The notes below the pieces were generated by a model, which did not search any database, was not told the DNA's origin, and saw only the letters and a program-made list of their open reading frames with translations. The position numbers and the translations under genes were made by a program. A stretch of 64,000 nt of DNA from Siphonodentalium dalli (lineage: Eukaryota; Mollusca; Scaphopoda; Gadilida; Siphonodentaliidae), in contig CP136069.1 of assembly GCA_032622095.1 (NCBI GenBank), positions 161,003,043 through 161,067,042 of the forward strand, read 5' to 3'. Below, one piece after another: positions 20,251-34,200 of this stretch. Within the stretch, counting starts at the first letter, position 1; each line of letters opens with the position of its first letter.

Positions 20251-22776
20251 GTCGGCCATACATGTAGGCCCCAACGTGGAATTATTTTTGGTTGTCTGTA
20301 AAGTCGTCACTTGTCCCGATTACAGTTATACCTATTTGTTTTCTCATAAGTTAGTTTCATTTAACGCGAAATTGAACAACAATCAGGCACCTGAAACGCT
20401 GGTGCAACATCGGGACGGGAACGCTGGTGGCATACTGGAACGCGGTCACACAGATACGACAGTATTGCGCCTCTTTGTGTTTGTGTCTAATTTCGTTGGT
20501 GCAACAAGAATTTAACTTTTAATGAATATCTTATTGTGTGTGTGGATGGGTGTGTGGGCGGGTGGGCGACATACGTCAAAGTATCTTATTGTGTGGGTGG
20601 GCATGGTGGGGGTTTGGGAAACGCTCTTTAAACACTTCTTCAAATATCTCCGTTATTTCGTCATTAATCCTACCCTCAATCCTATAGGATATATAATGTA
20701 TATTCCGACGCACATAATTCTCATTTTTTTACGACATACATGTATATACGTATACCAGTACGGCACTAAAATGGTTGCCCCTGTCCATTATATATATACT
20801 CATATATACTAAGACTATTTAAATAACAGTTAGGCAATCGTGTCTCCAATTACTTTTAGATCCTGGTATTCCATGAAAAAAAGAAGTTATTTGTTACTCA
20901 AAGGAAATTCCCATTGGATCATCTGGTGCACGTACCTACAAAATATATTTTATTTAGAACAGTTGTGCATTTCCATAATAAAATATATCTGTTCTCTCTT
21001 TATCACAAAATCAAGATGTGGTTCTTCGAAATAATTGGAATGGGTCAGATGATACGGAATCGAGCGATATGACTCACTAGCGAGCTTTACTAAAAACAGT
21101 TGACACATCTGAGCCAATATGAGAAAAAAGAGCCGTGTTATCTGACACATTAACAAACATTGTGATAAAATATGCTAAGTGTGTCAGAATATTATGGGCA
21201 AGTAGGTCGCCCCGACACACTTGCGATGGTGGTGACACGGATTTTTTTTTCAGTGTAACCTCGCGTCAATTCCATTCGAATTAGGGAATTAGGATCGCAA
21301 TCGCCAGGCGGCTTATGTTGGCCTATATGACGCGCCACATCACCTACTGAGTCTAGGCTAAAGCTCCCTGGAAGGAATATGAAGATTTGCTTTATACAGG
21401 TCCTCGATCGATGTTTTGATTCATTCGTTGTCAATAAATGTTGTATCTCTAGAAATGAGTGTTCGTTATATATTCCCTTAACATTTAAACGCCTAAAAAA
21501 GTACCCCACCCTGATATTGTTTGAGGATATGTTCAGATCTGGTAATCAGATTGCGATGAAACTTTGAGAAAATATAACTATTGATATCTGGAGTGCACAT
21601 GCTCGAATGAACACCAATTGAGTGGGGGAAAAGTCGACTATCGAAAAATTCACAAAACAACCGTGTTAATTAAGATGAAACATATGCATGGTGGACATCT
21701 AGTCATGTTCAAACTTAAGAATTCTCTCCTTCGTGATTTGGGGGCTGGGTTGCAAATAAAAGTCTCTGACTTGAACATTTCAGTGTGTTTTAAGGAGGGG
21801 TGCAGTTTGGAATTGCAAGGTTGACACCCCCATACGGGAGATTCTCTAGCTGCATCCCTGAGATCGCGAGACATTTTAAGCAATCACTTCCTGTATTAAT
21901 CGGGGTCTCAGACCAATGAATATTCAATAATATCCTCACATTCAATGCTAAAAGTTTGCATCTAGAGTTATGTGGCCCATTTTCCTTTGTCGCAATAAAT
22001 TATTGTCTCGCACACTACTGCGACCTGGTGGAAGGTGGTTGACATATATGCTCTGATATTACGATATGAGGGTGTGATGCTTCAGTAGAATAACTGTATT
22101 GGGTAACAATCGATGACAAGATAAAATTTCTCAAATCTCACAAATAATAAACAGTTTTGCAGAAAATTTCAGCCCAAAAACACACCAAATAATCTCAGCG
22201 TATATCGGAAAAAATACTCTTTCAAAGTAATACACATGCTGTTGTGAAAGATGCATACTGGTATAGCAGATATATGGCTCAATAGTTATCAGGGAGTGTC
22301 GGTGGCTTCGGTTCTCCCTTTTATAGATGAACAATAATACCAGATTTTAACCATGGGGGAATCCACTCGCGTGTGAGGAAAGAATTATATAGTTTGCACG
22401 TATACACTCGTACATCAGCAAATCATCTTAACTCGGGGTGGTTATTGCGCTTCAGAGATTGTGGAACAACATGCATCCAGACTAAACTAACTACATGTGA
22501 ACCCATGATTTTTATGTGGAAACACCATTGCTGTTATAAAGAGAGAAAATAAGTGAAAACTGTGTTCAGCATAATGTTTTATGAAACATACATGTGTAAA
22601 AATATAAAAACCTAAATTTGTATAAATAATATTTTATTATGAGCATCATAAAAACATTAACTGACTTAAAACACAGTTTTGACTAAAACCAGTTTTAAAG
22701 AATGAATTACTATTCTACATTTATCGGAAACGGTGACATCTTACGGTCTAACTAGTGTGTAAGATTGCGCAGTTAA
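20251..22776. other. No gene seen; unique DNA
   Basis: About 2.5 kb without a supported gene. Open frames of 60-105 codons occur (for example 20276-20515 plus and 21192-21509 minus), but none shows a motif I recognise. There is a G/T-rich patch at 20536-20615 (GTGTGTGTGGATGGGTGTGT). A diverged exon of a host gene cannot be excluded by eye. Confidence 0.5.
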
Positions 22777-23191
22777 AGGTACGTTCATACACTGGCAAGT
22801 TTGCACGGTATGGTTTGCAGGCATTTAGTCGTAGAAAACGATATGGTGCCAAAATATGAACGAAAACAAGCATATAAAGTGCATCTGAACCACAGCTAAC
22901 TACATGCGAAGTAAAATATCTGCAGTTCCATATGTAGCGTGCTATACCGGATTTTGCCTGTAAATAGCATGCAATTATTTCGCAAGAATAAATCATAGAG
23001 ATATTTGAAGGCAAATTCCAGTAGCACCGTTACAAGTGGAACTACAGAAATTTTACTTCTCACGTCTTTCGCTTTGGTAAAGATGCATGTTATGTGCACG
23101 TTTTCCGTTCATATTCTGGCACCATGTGGTTTTCTGTGGCGAAATGCCTGCAAAATATACCGTGCAAACTTGCCAGCGTATGAACGTACCC
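22777..23191. mobile_element. Harbinger-like MITE, 415 bp
   Basis: Left and right ends are inverse complements over about 110 bp with scattered mismatches. The left end reads AGGTACGTTCATACACTGGC from 22777, and the right end read inward is GGGTACGTTCATACGCTGGC from 23191. TAA flanks both ends (22774-22776 and 23192-23194), the 3-bp target duplication used by PIF/Harbinger transposases. The middle, about 22885-23080, is unique. Open frames across it on both strands are by-products of the inverted arms. A TTAA-type (piggyBac) target is less likely, because the right flank reads CTAA. Confidence 0.75.
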
Positions 23192-23464
23192 TAACATGCC
23201 ACGTAACCGCACATTTGAGTTGTTTGTTTACGTTTAGAGAACCGAACGGTTAACAAGTTCGCGAGGTTAAATTAGTTGTATTTTTTTGAAATTATGTAAA
23301 CATTGTGATAACATATATTTTTCACTTTAAATTAAATAGCCAGCTGTATCCTTCCAAGAAGAGAGTGGATAAGAGAGTGGAGACGACAACGAATAGTACA
23401 AGAAAGTAAAATTCATGAAACTTATTTCAGGATAAATCATCTCATTCTCCACTTCAAAGTATTG
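23192..23464. other. No gene seen before satellite edge
   Basis: AT-rich unique sequence between the MITE and the first 36-bp units. It contains GAGAGTGGATAAGAGAGTGGAGA, a short duplication, at about 23361-23383. Confidence 0.55.
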
Positions 23465-23572
23465 GTGTCACAATCCTATGCTTTGAGTAACATCTCCATT
23501 GTGTCACAATCCTATGCTTTGAGTAACAGCTCCATTGTGTCACAATCCTATGCTTTGAGTAACAGCTCCATT
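23465..23572 (+). repeat. 36-bp repeat, 3 copies, kin of the 35-bp satellite
   Basis: Three 36-bp units start GTGTCACAATCCTATG at 23465, 23501 and 23537 and differ by one base (ACATCTCC against ACAGCTCC). Aligned with the main satellite unit, they share TGT-TCA followed by ATCCTATG and a weaker A-CAGC further on. They sit 100 bp from the main array, so a common ancestor with the 35-bp unit is plausible. The weak part of the alignment leaves room for chance. Confidence 0.85.
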
Positions 23573-23675
23573 GTGTAGAGTGTGCCGTGGTGAACTGTCA
23601 GAGAATCACAATTTTTGGTAATGTTGATCAAACTGTGTCAATCCTGAGCTACGATTTTTTTAAATCATTTAACAC
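23573..23675 (+). repeat. Decayed satellite units at the array edge
   Basis: The 42 bp from 23634 to 23675 read as one diverged unit: TGTGTCAATCCT, an unrelated T-rich insert, then TTAAATCATTTAACAC, which matches the last 16 bases of the satellite unit at 13 positions. Before it, GGTAATGTTGATCAAACTG (about 23615-23633) looks like a still more decayed unit with a deletion. Array margins escape homogenisation, so old units are expected there. Confidence 0.6.
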
Positions 23676-24865
23676 TGTAGCGTTGTATCCTATGTTAAAT
23701 CAATCAGCACTGTATCATGATATCCTATGTTAAATCAATCAGCACTGTATCATGGTATCCTATGTTAAATCAATCAGCACTGTATCATGGTATCCTATGT
23801 TAAATCAATCAGCACTGTATCATGGTATCCTATGTTAAATCAATCAGCACTGTATCATGGTATCCTATGTTAAATCAATCAGCACTGTATCATGGTATCC
23901 TATGTTAAATCAATCAGCACTGTATCATGGTATCCTATGTTAAATCAATCAACACTGTATCATGGTATCCTATGTTAAATCAATCAGCACTGTATCATGG
24001 TATCCTATGTTAAATCAATCAGCACTGTATCATGGTATCCTATGTTAAATCAATCAGCACTGTATCATGGTATCCTATGTTAAATCAATCAGCACTGTAT
24101 CATGGTATCCTATGTTAAATCAATCAGCACGGTATCATGGTATCCTATGTTAAATCAATCAGCACTGTATCATGGTATCCTATGTTAAATCAATCAGCAC
24201 TGTATCATGGTATCCTATGTTAAATCAATCAGCACTGTATCATGGTATCCTATGTTAAATCAATCAGCACTGTATCATGGTATCCTATGTTAAATCAATC
24301 AGCACTGTATCATGGTATCCTATGTTAAATCAATCAGCACTGTATCATGGTATCCTATGTTAAATCAATCAGCACGGTATCATGGTATCCTATGTTAAAT
24401 CAATCAGCACTGTATCATGGTATCCTATGTTAAATCAATCAGCACTGTATCATGGTATCCTATGTTAAATCAATCAGCACTGTATCATGGTATCCTATGT
24501 TAAATCAATCAGCACTGTATCATGGTATCCTATGTTAAATCAATCAGCACTGTATCGTGATATCCTATGTTAAATCAATCAGCACTGTATCATGGTATCC
24601 TATGTTGAATCAATCAGCACTGTGTCATGGTATCCTATGTTAAATCAATCAGCACTGTATCATGGTATCCTATGTTAAATCAATCAGCACTGTATCATGG
24701 TATCCTATGTTAAATCAATCAGCACTGTATCATGGTATCCTATGTTAAATCAATCAGCACTGTATCATGGTATACTATGTTAAATCAATCAGCACTGTAT
24801 CATGGTATCCTATGTTAAATCAATCAGCACTGTATCATGGTATCCTATGTTAAATCAATCAGCAC

Positions 24866-27800
24866 TGTATCATGGTATCCTATGTTAGATCAATCAGCAC
24901 TGTATCATGGTATCCTATGTTAGATCAATCAGCACTGTATCATGGTATCCTATGTTAAATCAATCAGCACGGTATCATGATATCCTATGTTAAATCAATC
25001 AGCACGGTATCATGGTATCCTATGTTAAATCAATCAGCACTGTATCATGGTATCCTATGTTAGATCAATCAGCACTGTATCATGATATCCTATGTTAAAT
25101 CAATCAGCACGGTATCATGGTATCCTATGTTAAATCAATCAGCACTGTATCATGGTATCCTATGTTAAATCAATCAGCACTGTATCATGGTATCCTATGT
25201 TAAATCAATCAGCACTGTATCATGGTATCCTATGTTAGATCAATCAGCACTGTATCATGGTATCCTATGTTAAATCAATCAGCACTGTATCATGGTATCC
25301 TATGTTAAATCAATCAGCACTGTATCATGATATCCTATGTTAAATCAATCAGCACTGTATCATGGTATCCTATGTTAGATCAATCAGCACTGTAATATGG
25401 TATCCTATGTTGAATCAATCAGCACTGTATCATGGTATCCTATGTTAAATCAATCAGCACTGTATCATGGTATCCTATGTTAAATCAATCAGCACTGTAT
25501 CATGGTATCCTATGTTAAATCAATCAGCACTGTATCATGGTATCCTATGTTAAATCAATCAGCACTGTATCATGGTATCCTATGTTGAATCAATCAGCAC
25601 TGTATCATGGTATCCTATGTTAAATCAATCAGCACTGTATCATGGTATCCTATGTTAGATCAATCAGCACTGTATCATGGTATCCTATGTTAAATCAATC
25701 AGCACTGTATCATGGTATCCTATGTTAAATCAATCAGCACTGTATCATGGTATCCTATGTTGAATCAATCAGCACTGTATCATGGTATCCTATGTTAAAT
25801 CAATCAGCACTGTATCATGGTATCCTATGTTAAATCAATCAGCACTGTATCATGATATCCTATGTTAAATCAATCAGCACTGTATCATGGTATCCTATGT
25901 TAAATCAATCAGCACTGTATCGTTGTATCCTATGTTAAATCAATCAGCACTGTATCATGGTATCCTATGTTAAATCAATCAGCACTGTATCATGGTATCC
26001 TATGTTAAATCAATCAGCACTGTAGCGTTGTATCCTATGTTAAATCAATCAGCACTGTATCGTTGTATCCTATGTTAAATCAATCAGCACTGTATCATGG
26101 TATCCTATGTTAAATCAATCAGCACTGTAATATGGTATCCTATGTTAAATCAATCAGCACTGTATCATGGTATCCTATGTTAAATCAATCAGCACTGTAT
26201 CATGGTATCCTATGTTAAATCAATCAGCACTGTATCATGGTATCCTATGTTAAATCAATCAGCACGGTATCATGGTATCCTATGTTAAATCAATCAGCAC
26301 TGTATCATGATATCCTATGTTAAATCAATCAGCACGGTATCATGGTATCCTATGTTAAATCAATCAGCACTGTATCATGATATCCTATGTTAAATCAATC
26401 AGCACTGTATCATGATATCCTATGTTAAATCAATCAGCACTGTATCATGGTATCCTATGTTAACTCAATCAGCACGGTATCATGGTATCCTATGTTAAAT
26501 CAATCAGCACTGTATCATGGTATCCTATGTTAGATCAATCAGCACTGTATCATGGTATCCTATGTTAAATCAATCAGCACGGTATCATGATATCCTATGT
26601 TAAATCAATCAGCACGGTATCATGGTATCCTATGTTAAATCAATCAGCACAGTATCATGATATCCTATGTTAAATCAATCAGCACTGTATCATGATATCC
26701 TATGTTAAATCAATCAGCACTGTATCATGGTATCCTATGTTAACTCAATCAGCACGGTATCATGGTATCCTATGTTAAATCAATCAGCACTGTATCATGG
26801 TATCCTATGTTAGATCAATCAGCACTGTATCATGGTATCCTATGTTAAATCAATCAGCACGGTATCATGATATCCTATGTTAAATCAATCAGCACTGTAT
26901 CATGGTATCCTATGTTAAATCAATCAGCACTGTATCATGGTATCCTATGTTAGATCAATCAGCACTGTATCATGGTATCCTATGTTAGATCAATCAGCAC
27001 TGTATCATGGTATCCTATGTTAAATCAATCAGCACGGTATCATGATATCCTATGTTAAATCAATCAGCACGGTATCATGGTATCCTATGTTAAATCAATC
27101 AGCACTGTATCATGGTATCCTATGTTAGATCAATCAGCACTGTATCATGATATCCTATGTTAAATCAATCAGCACGGTATCATGGTATCCTATGTTAAAT
27201 CAATCAGCACTGTATCATGGTATCCTATGTTAAATCAATCAGCACTGTATCATGGTATCCTATGTTAAATCAATCAGCACTGTATCATGGTATCCTATGT
27301 TAGATCAATCAGCACTGTATCATGGTATCCTATGTTAAATCAATCAGCACTGTATCATGGTATCCTATGTTAAATCAATCAGCACTGTATCATGATATCC
27401 TATGTTAAATCAATCAGCACTGTATCATGGTATCCTATGTTAGATCAATCAGCACTGTAATATGGTATCCTATGTTGAATCAATCAGCACTGTATCATGG
27501 TATCCTATGTTAAATCAATCAGCACTGTATCATGGTATCCTATGTTAAATCAATCAGCACTGTATCATGGTATCCTATGTTAAATCAATCAGCACTGTAT
27601 CATGGTATCCTATGTTAAATCAATCAGCACTGTATCATGGTATCCTATGTTGAATCAATCAGCACTGTATCATGGTATCCTATGTTAAATCAATCAGCAC
27701 TGTATCATGGTATCCTATGTTAGATCAATCAGCACTGTATCATGGTATCCTATGTTAAATCAATCAGCACTGTATCATGGTATCCTATGTTAAATCAATC

Positions 27801-28490
27801 AGCACTGTATCATGGTATCCTATGTTGAATCAATCAGCACTGTATCATGGTATCCTATGTTAAATCAATCAGCACTGTATCATGGTATCCTATGTTAAAT
27901 CAATCAGCACTGTATCATGATATCCTATGTTAAATCAATCAGCACTGTATCATGGTATCCTATGTTAAATCAATCAGCACTGTATCGTTGTATCCTATGT
28001 TAAATCAATCAGCACTGTATCATGGTATCCTATGTTAAATCAATCAGCACTGTAGCGTTGTATCCTATGTTAAATCAATCAGCACTGTATCGTTGTATCC
28101 TATGTTAAATCAATCAGCACTGTATCATGGTATCCTATGTTAAATCAATCAGCACTGTAATATGGTATCCTATGTTAAATCAATCAGCACTGTATCATGG
28201 TATCCTATGTTAAATCAATCAGCACTGTATCATGGTATCCTATGTTAAATCAATCAGCACTGTATCATGGTATCCTATGTTAAATCAATCAGCACGGTAT
28301 CATGGTATCCTATGTTAAATCAATCAGCACTGTATCATGATATCCTATGTTAAATCAATCAGCACGGTATCATGGTATCCTATGTTAAATCAATCAGCAC
28401 TGTATCATGATATCCTATGTTAAATCAATCAGCACTGTATCATGATATCCTATGTTAAATCAATCAGCACTGTATCATGGTATCCTATGT
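24866..28490 (+). repeat. 58-59-unit internal duplication in the satellite
   Basis: Paired diagnostic variants recur at one spacing. The TTAGAT-TTAGAT pair at 24866/24901 recurs at 26931/26966. The rare TGTAATATGG plus TTGAAT unit at 25391 recurs at 27456, and the TTGAAT unit at 25741 recurs at 27806; all are 2,065 bp (59 units) apart. Further right the offset drops by one unit: TGTAGCGTTG at 26021 and 28051, 2,030 bp. The later copy therefore lost one whole unit. Boundaries are approximate. Confidence 0.8.
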
Positions 28491-31290
28491 TAAATCAATC
28501 AGCACTGTATCATGGTATCCTATGTTGAATCAATCAGCACTGTATCATGGTATCCTATGTTAAATCAATCAGCACTGTATCATGGTATCCTATGTTAAAT
28601 CAATCAGCACTGTATCATGGTATCCTATGTTAAATCAATCAGCACTGTATCATGATATCCTATGTTAAATCAATCAGCACTGTATCATGGTATCCTATGT
28701 TAAATCAATCAGCACTGTATCGTTGTATCCTATGTTAAATCAATCAGCACTGTATCATGGTATCCTATGTTAAATCAATCAGCACTGTATCATGGTATCC
28801 TATGTTAAATCAATCAGCACTGTAGCGTTGTATCCTATGTTAAATCAATCAGCACTGTATCGTTGTATCCTATGTTAAATCAATCAGCACTGTATCATGG
28901 TATCCTATGTTAAATCAATCAGCACTGTAATATGGTATCCTATGTTAAATCAATCAGCACTGTATCATGGTATCCTATGTTAAATCAATCAGCACTGTAT
29001 CATGGTATCCTATGTTAAATCAATCAGCACTGTATCATGGTATCCTATGTTAAATCAATCAGCACGGTATCATGGTATCCTATGTTAAATCAATCAGCAC
29101 TGTATCATGATATCCTATGTTAAATCAATCAGCACGGTATCATGGTATCCTATGTTAAATCAATCAGCACTGTATCATGATATCCTATGTTAAATCAATC
29201 AGCACTGTATCATGATATCCTATGTTAAATCAATCAGCACTGTATCATGGTATCCTATGTTAACTCAATCAGCACGGTATCATGGTATCCTATGTTAAAT
29301 CAATCAGCACTGTATCATGGTATCCTATGTTAGATCAATCAGCACTGTATCATGGTATCCTATGTTAAATCAATCAGCACGGTATCATGATATCCTATGT
29401 TAAATCAATCAGCACGGTATCATGGTATCCTATGTTAAATCAATCAGCACAGTATCATGATATCCTATGTTAAATCAATCAGCACTGTATCATGATATCC
29501 TATGTTAAATCAATCAGCACTGTATCATGGTATCCTATGTTAACTCAATCAGCACGGTATCATGGTATCCTATGTTAAATCAATCAGCACTGTATCATGG
29601 TATCCTATGTTAGATCAATCAGCACTGTATCATGGTATCCTATGTTAAATCAATCAGCACGGTATCATGATATCCTATGTTAAATCAATCAGCACTGTAT
29701 CATGGTATCCTATGTTAAATCAATCAGCACTGTATCATGGTATCCTATGTTAGATCAATCAGCACTGTATCATGGTATCCTATGTTAGATCAATCAGCAC
29801 TGTATCATGGTATCCTATGTTAAATCAATCAGCACGGTATCATGATATCCTATGTTAAATCAATCAGCACGGTATCATGGTATCCTATGTTAAATCAATC
29901 AGCACTGTATCATGGTATCCTATGTTAGATCAATCAGCACTGTATCATGATATCCTATGTTAAATCAATCAGCACGGTATCATGGTATCCTATGTTAAAT
30001 CAATCAGCACTGTATCATGGTATCCTATGTTAAATCAATCAGCACTGTATCATGGTATCCTATGTTAAATCAATCAGCACTGTATCATGGTATCCTATGT
30101 TAGATCAATCAGCACTGTATCATGGTATCCTATGTTAAATCAATCAGCACTGTATCATGGTATCCTATGTTAAATCAATCAGCACTGTATCATGATATCC
30201 TATGTTAAATCAATCAGCACTGTATCATGGTATCCTATGTTAGATCAATCAGCACTGTAATATGGTATCCTATGTTGAATCAATCAGCACTGTATCATGG
30301 TATCCTATGTTAAATCAATCAGCACTGTATCATGGTATCCTATGTTAAATCAATCAGCACTGTATCATGGTATCCTATGTTAAATCAATCAGCACTGTAT
30401 CATGGTATCCTATGTTAAATCAATCAGCACTGTATCATGGTATCCTATGTTGAATCAATCAGCACTGTATCATGGTATCCTATGTTAAATCAATCAGCAC
30501 TGTATCATGGTATCCTATGTTAGATCAATCAGCACTGTATCATGGTATCCTATGTTAAATCAATCAGCACTGTATCATGGTATCCTATGTTAAATCAATC
30601 AGCACTGTATCATGGTATCCTATGTTGAATCAATCAGCACTGTATCATGGTATCCTATGTTAAATCAATCAGCACTGTATCATGGTATCCTATGTTAAAT
30701 CAATCAGCACTGTATCATGATATCCTATGTTAAATCAATCAGCACTGTATCATGGTATCCTATGTTAAATCAATCAGCACTGTATCGTTGTATCCTATGT
30801 TAAATCAATCAGCACTGTATCATGGTATCCTATGTTAAATCAATCAGCACTGTAGCGTTGTATCCTATGTTAAATCAATCAGCACTGTATCGTTGTATCC
30901 TATGTTAAATCAATCAGCACTGTATCATGGTATCCTATGTTAAATCAATCAGCACTGTAATATGGTATCCTATGTTAAATCAATCAGCACTGTATCATGG
31001 TATCCTATGTTAAATCAATCAGCACTGTATCATGGTATCCTATGTTAAATCAATCAGCACTGTATCATGGTATCCTATGTTAAATCAATCAGCACGGTAT
31101 CATGGTATCCTATGTTAAATCAATCAGCACTGTATCATGATATCCTATGTTAAATCAATCAGCACGGTATCATGGTATCCTATGTTAAATCAATCAGCAC
31201 TGTATCATGATATCCTATGTTAAATCAATCAGCACTGTATCATGATATCCTATGTTAAATCAATCAGCACTGTATCATGGTATCCTATGT
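25780..31290 (+). repeat. 80-unit (2,800-bp) segmental duplication in the satellite
   Basis: Rare units recur exactly 2,800 bp apart: TGTAGCGTTG at 26021 and 28821 and again at 28051 and 30851; TTAACT at 26461 and 29261 and at 26741 and 29541; the only AGTATC units noticed, at 26651 and 29451; TGTAATATGG plus TTGAAT at 27456 and 30256. The right junction is near 28490/31290, where TTAAAT faces TTAACT. The block contains the 58-59-unit duplication, so that event came first. Confidence 0.85.
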
Positions 31291-34200
31291 TAACTCAATC
31301 AGCACGGTATCATGGTATCCTATGTTAAATCAATCAGCACTGTATCATGGTATCCTATGTTAGATCAATCAGCACTGTAATATGGTATCCTATGTTGAAT
31401 CAATCAGCACTGTATCATGGTATCCTATGTTAAATCAATCAGCACTGTATCATGGTATCCTATGTTAAATCAATCAGCACGGTATCATGGTATCCTATGT
31501 TAAATCAATCAGCACTGTATCATGGTATCCTATGTTAAATCAATCAGCACTGTATCATGGTATCCTATGTTAAATCAATCAGCACTGTATCATGGTATCC
31601 TATGTTAAATCAATCAGCACTGTATCATGATATCCTATGTTAAATCAATCAGCACTGTATCATGGTATCCTATGTTAAATCAATCAGCACTGTATCATGG
31701 TATCCTATGTTAGATCAATCAGCACTGTATCGTTGTATCCTATGTTAAATCAATCAGCACTGTATCATGGTATCCTATGTTAGATCAATCAGCACTGTAT
31801 CATGGTATCCTATGTTAAATCAATCAGCACTGTATCGTTGTATCCTATGTTAAATCAATCAGCACTGTATCATGGTATCCTATGTTAGATCAATCAGCAC
31901 TGTATCATGGTATCCTATGTTAAATCAATCAGCACTGTAGCGTTGTATCCTATGTTAAATCAATCAGCACTGTATCATGGTATCCTATGTTAAATCAATC
32001 AGCACTGTATCGTTGTATCCTATGTTAAATCAATCAGCACTGTATCATGGTATCCTATGTTAAATCAATCAGCACTGTATCATGGTATCCTATGTTAAAT
32101 CAATCATCACTGTATCATGGTATCCTATGTTAAATCAATCAGCACTGTATCATGGTATCCTATGTTAAATCAATCAGCACTGTATCATGGTATCCTATGT
32201 TAAATCAATCAGCACTGTATCATGGTATCCTATGTTAAATCAATCAGCACTGTATCATGGTATCCTATGTTAAATCAATCAGCACTGTATCATGGTATCC
32301 TATGTTAAATCAATCAGCACGGTATCATGGTATCCTATGTTAAATCAATCAGCACTGTATCATGGTATCCTATGTTAGATCAATCAGCACTGTATCATGG
32401 TATCCTATGTTAGATCAATCAGCACTGTAATATGGTATCCTATGTTAAATCAATCAGCACTGTATCATGGTATCCTATGTTGAATCAATCAGCACTGTAT
32501 CATGGTATCCTATGTTAAATCAATCAGCACTGTATCATGGTATCCTATGTTAAATCAATCAGCACTGTATCATGGTATCCTATGTTAAATCAATCAGCAC
32601 TGTATCATGGTATCCTATGTTAAATCAATCAGCACTGTATCATGGTATCCTATGTTAAATCAATCAGCACGGTATCATGCTATCCTATGTTAAATCAATC
32701 AGCACTGTATCATGGTATCCTATGTTAAATCAATCAGCACTGTATCATGGTATCCTATGTTAAATCAATCAGCACTGTAGCGTTGTATCCTATGTTAAAT
32801 CAATCAGCACGGTATCGTTGTATCCTATGTTAAATCAATCAGCACTGTATTATGGTATCCTATGTTAAATCAATCAGCACTGTATCATGGTATCCTATGT
32901 TAAATCAATCAGCACTGTAGCGTTGTATCCTATGTTAAATCAATCAGCACGGTATCATGGTATCCTATGTTAAATCAATCAGCACTGTATCATGGTATCC
33001 TATGTTAAATCAATCAGCACGGTATCATGGTATCCTATGTTAAATCAATCAGCACTGTAGCGTGGTATCCTATGTTAAATCAATCAACACTGTATCATGG
33101 TATCCTATGTTAAATCAATCAACACTGTATCATGGTATCCTATGTTAAATCAATCAGCACTGTATCATGGTATCCTATGTTAAATCAATCAGCACTGTAT
33201 CATGGTATCCTATGTTAAATCAATCAGCACTGTATCATGGTATCCTATGTTAGATCAATCAGCACTGTATCATGGTATCCTATGTTAAATCAATCAGCAC
33301 TGTATCATGGTATCCTATGTTAAATCAATCAGCACTGTATCATGGTATCCTATGTTAGATCAATCAGCACGGTATCATGGTATCCTATGTTAAATCAATC
33401 AGCACTGTATCAAGGTATCCTATGTTAAATCAATCAGCACGGTATCATGGTATCCTATGTTAAATCAATCAGCACTGTATCATGGTATCCTATGTTAAAT
33501 CAATCAGCACGGTATCATGGTATCCTATGTTAAATCAATCAGCACTGTATCATGGTATCCTATGTTAAATCAATCAGCACTGTATCATGGTATCCTATGT
33601 TAAATCAATCAGCACTGTATCATGGTATCCTATGTTAAATCAATCAGCACTGTATCATGGTATCCTATGTTAAATCAATCAGCACTGTATCATGGTATCC
33701 TATGTTAAATCAATCAGCACGGTATCATGGTATCCTATGTTAAATCAATCAGCACTGTATCATGGTATCCTATGTTAAATCAATCAGCACGGTATCATGG
33801 TATCCTATGTTAAATCAATCAGCACTGTATCATGATATCCTATGTTAAATCAATCAGCACTGTATCATGGTATCCCATGTTAAATCAATCAGCACTGTAT
33901 CATGGTATCCTATGTTAAATCAATCAGCACTGTATCATGGTATCCTATGTTAAATCAATCAGCACTGTATCATGGTATCCTATGTTAAATCAATCAACAC
34001 TGTATCATGGTATCCTATGTTAAATCAATCAGCACGGTATCATGGTATCCTATGTTAAATCAATCAGCACGGTATCATGGTATCCTATGTTAAATCAATC
34101 AACACTGTATCATGGTATCCTATGTTAAATCAATCAACACTGTATCATGGTATCCTATGTTAAATCAATCAGCACTGTATCATGGTATCCTATGTTAAAT

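Noticed and set aside
21192-21509. 105-codon minus-strand open frame
   Set aside because: No motif recognised; length is within chance for 20 kb of six-frame non-coding DNA.
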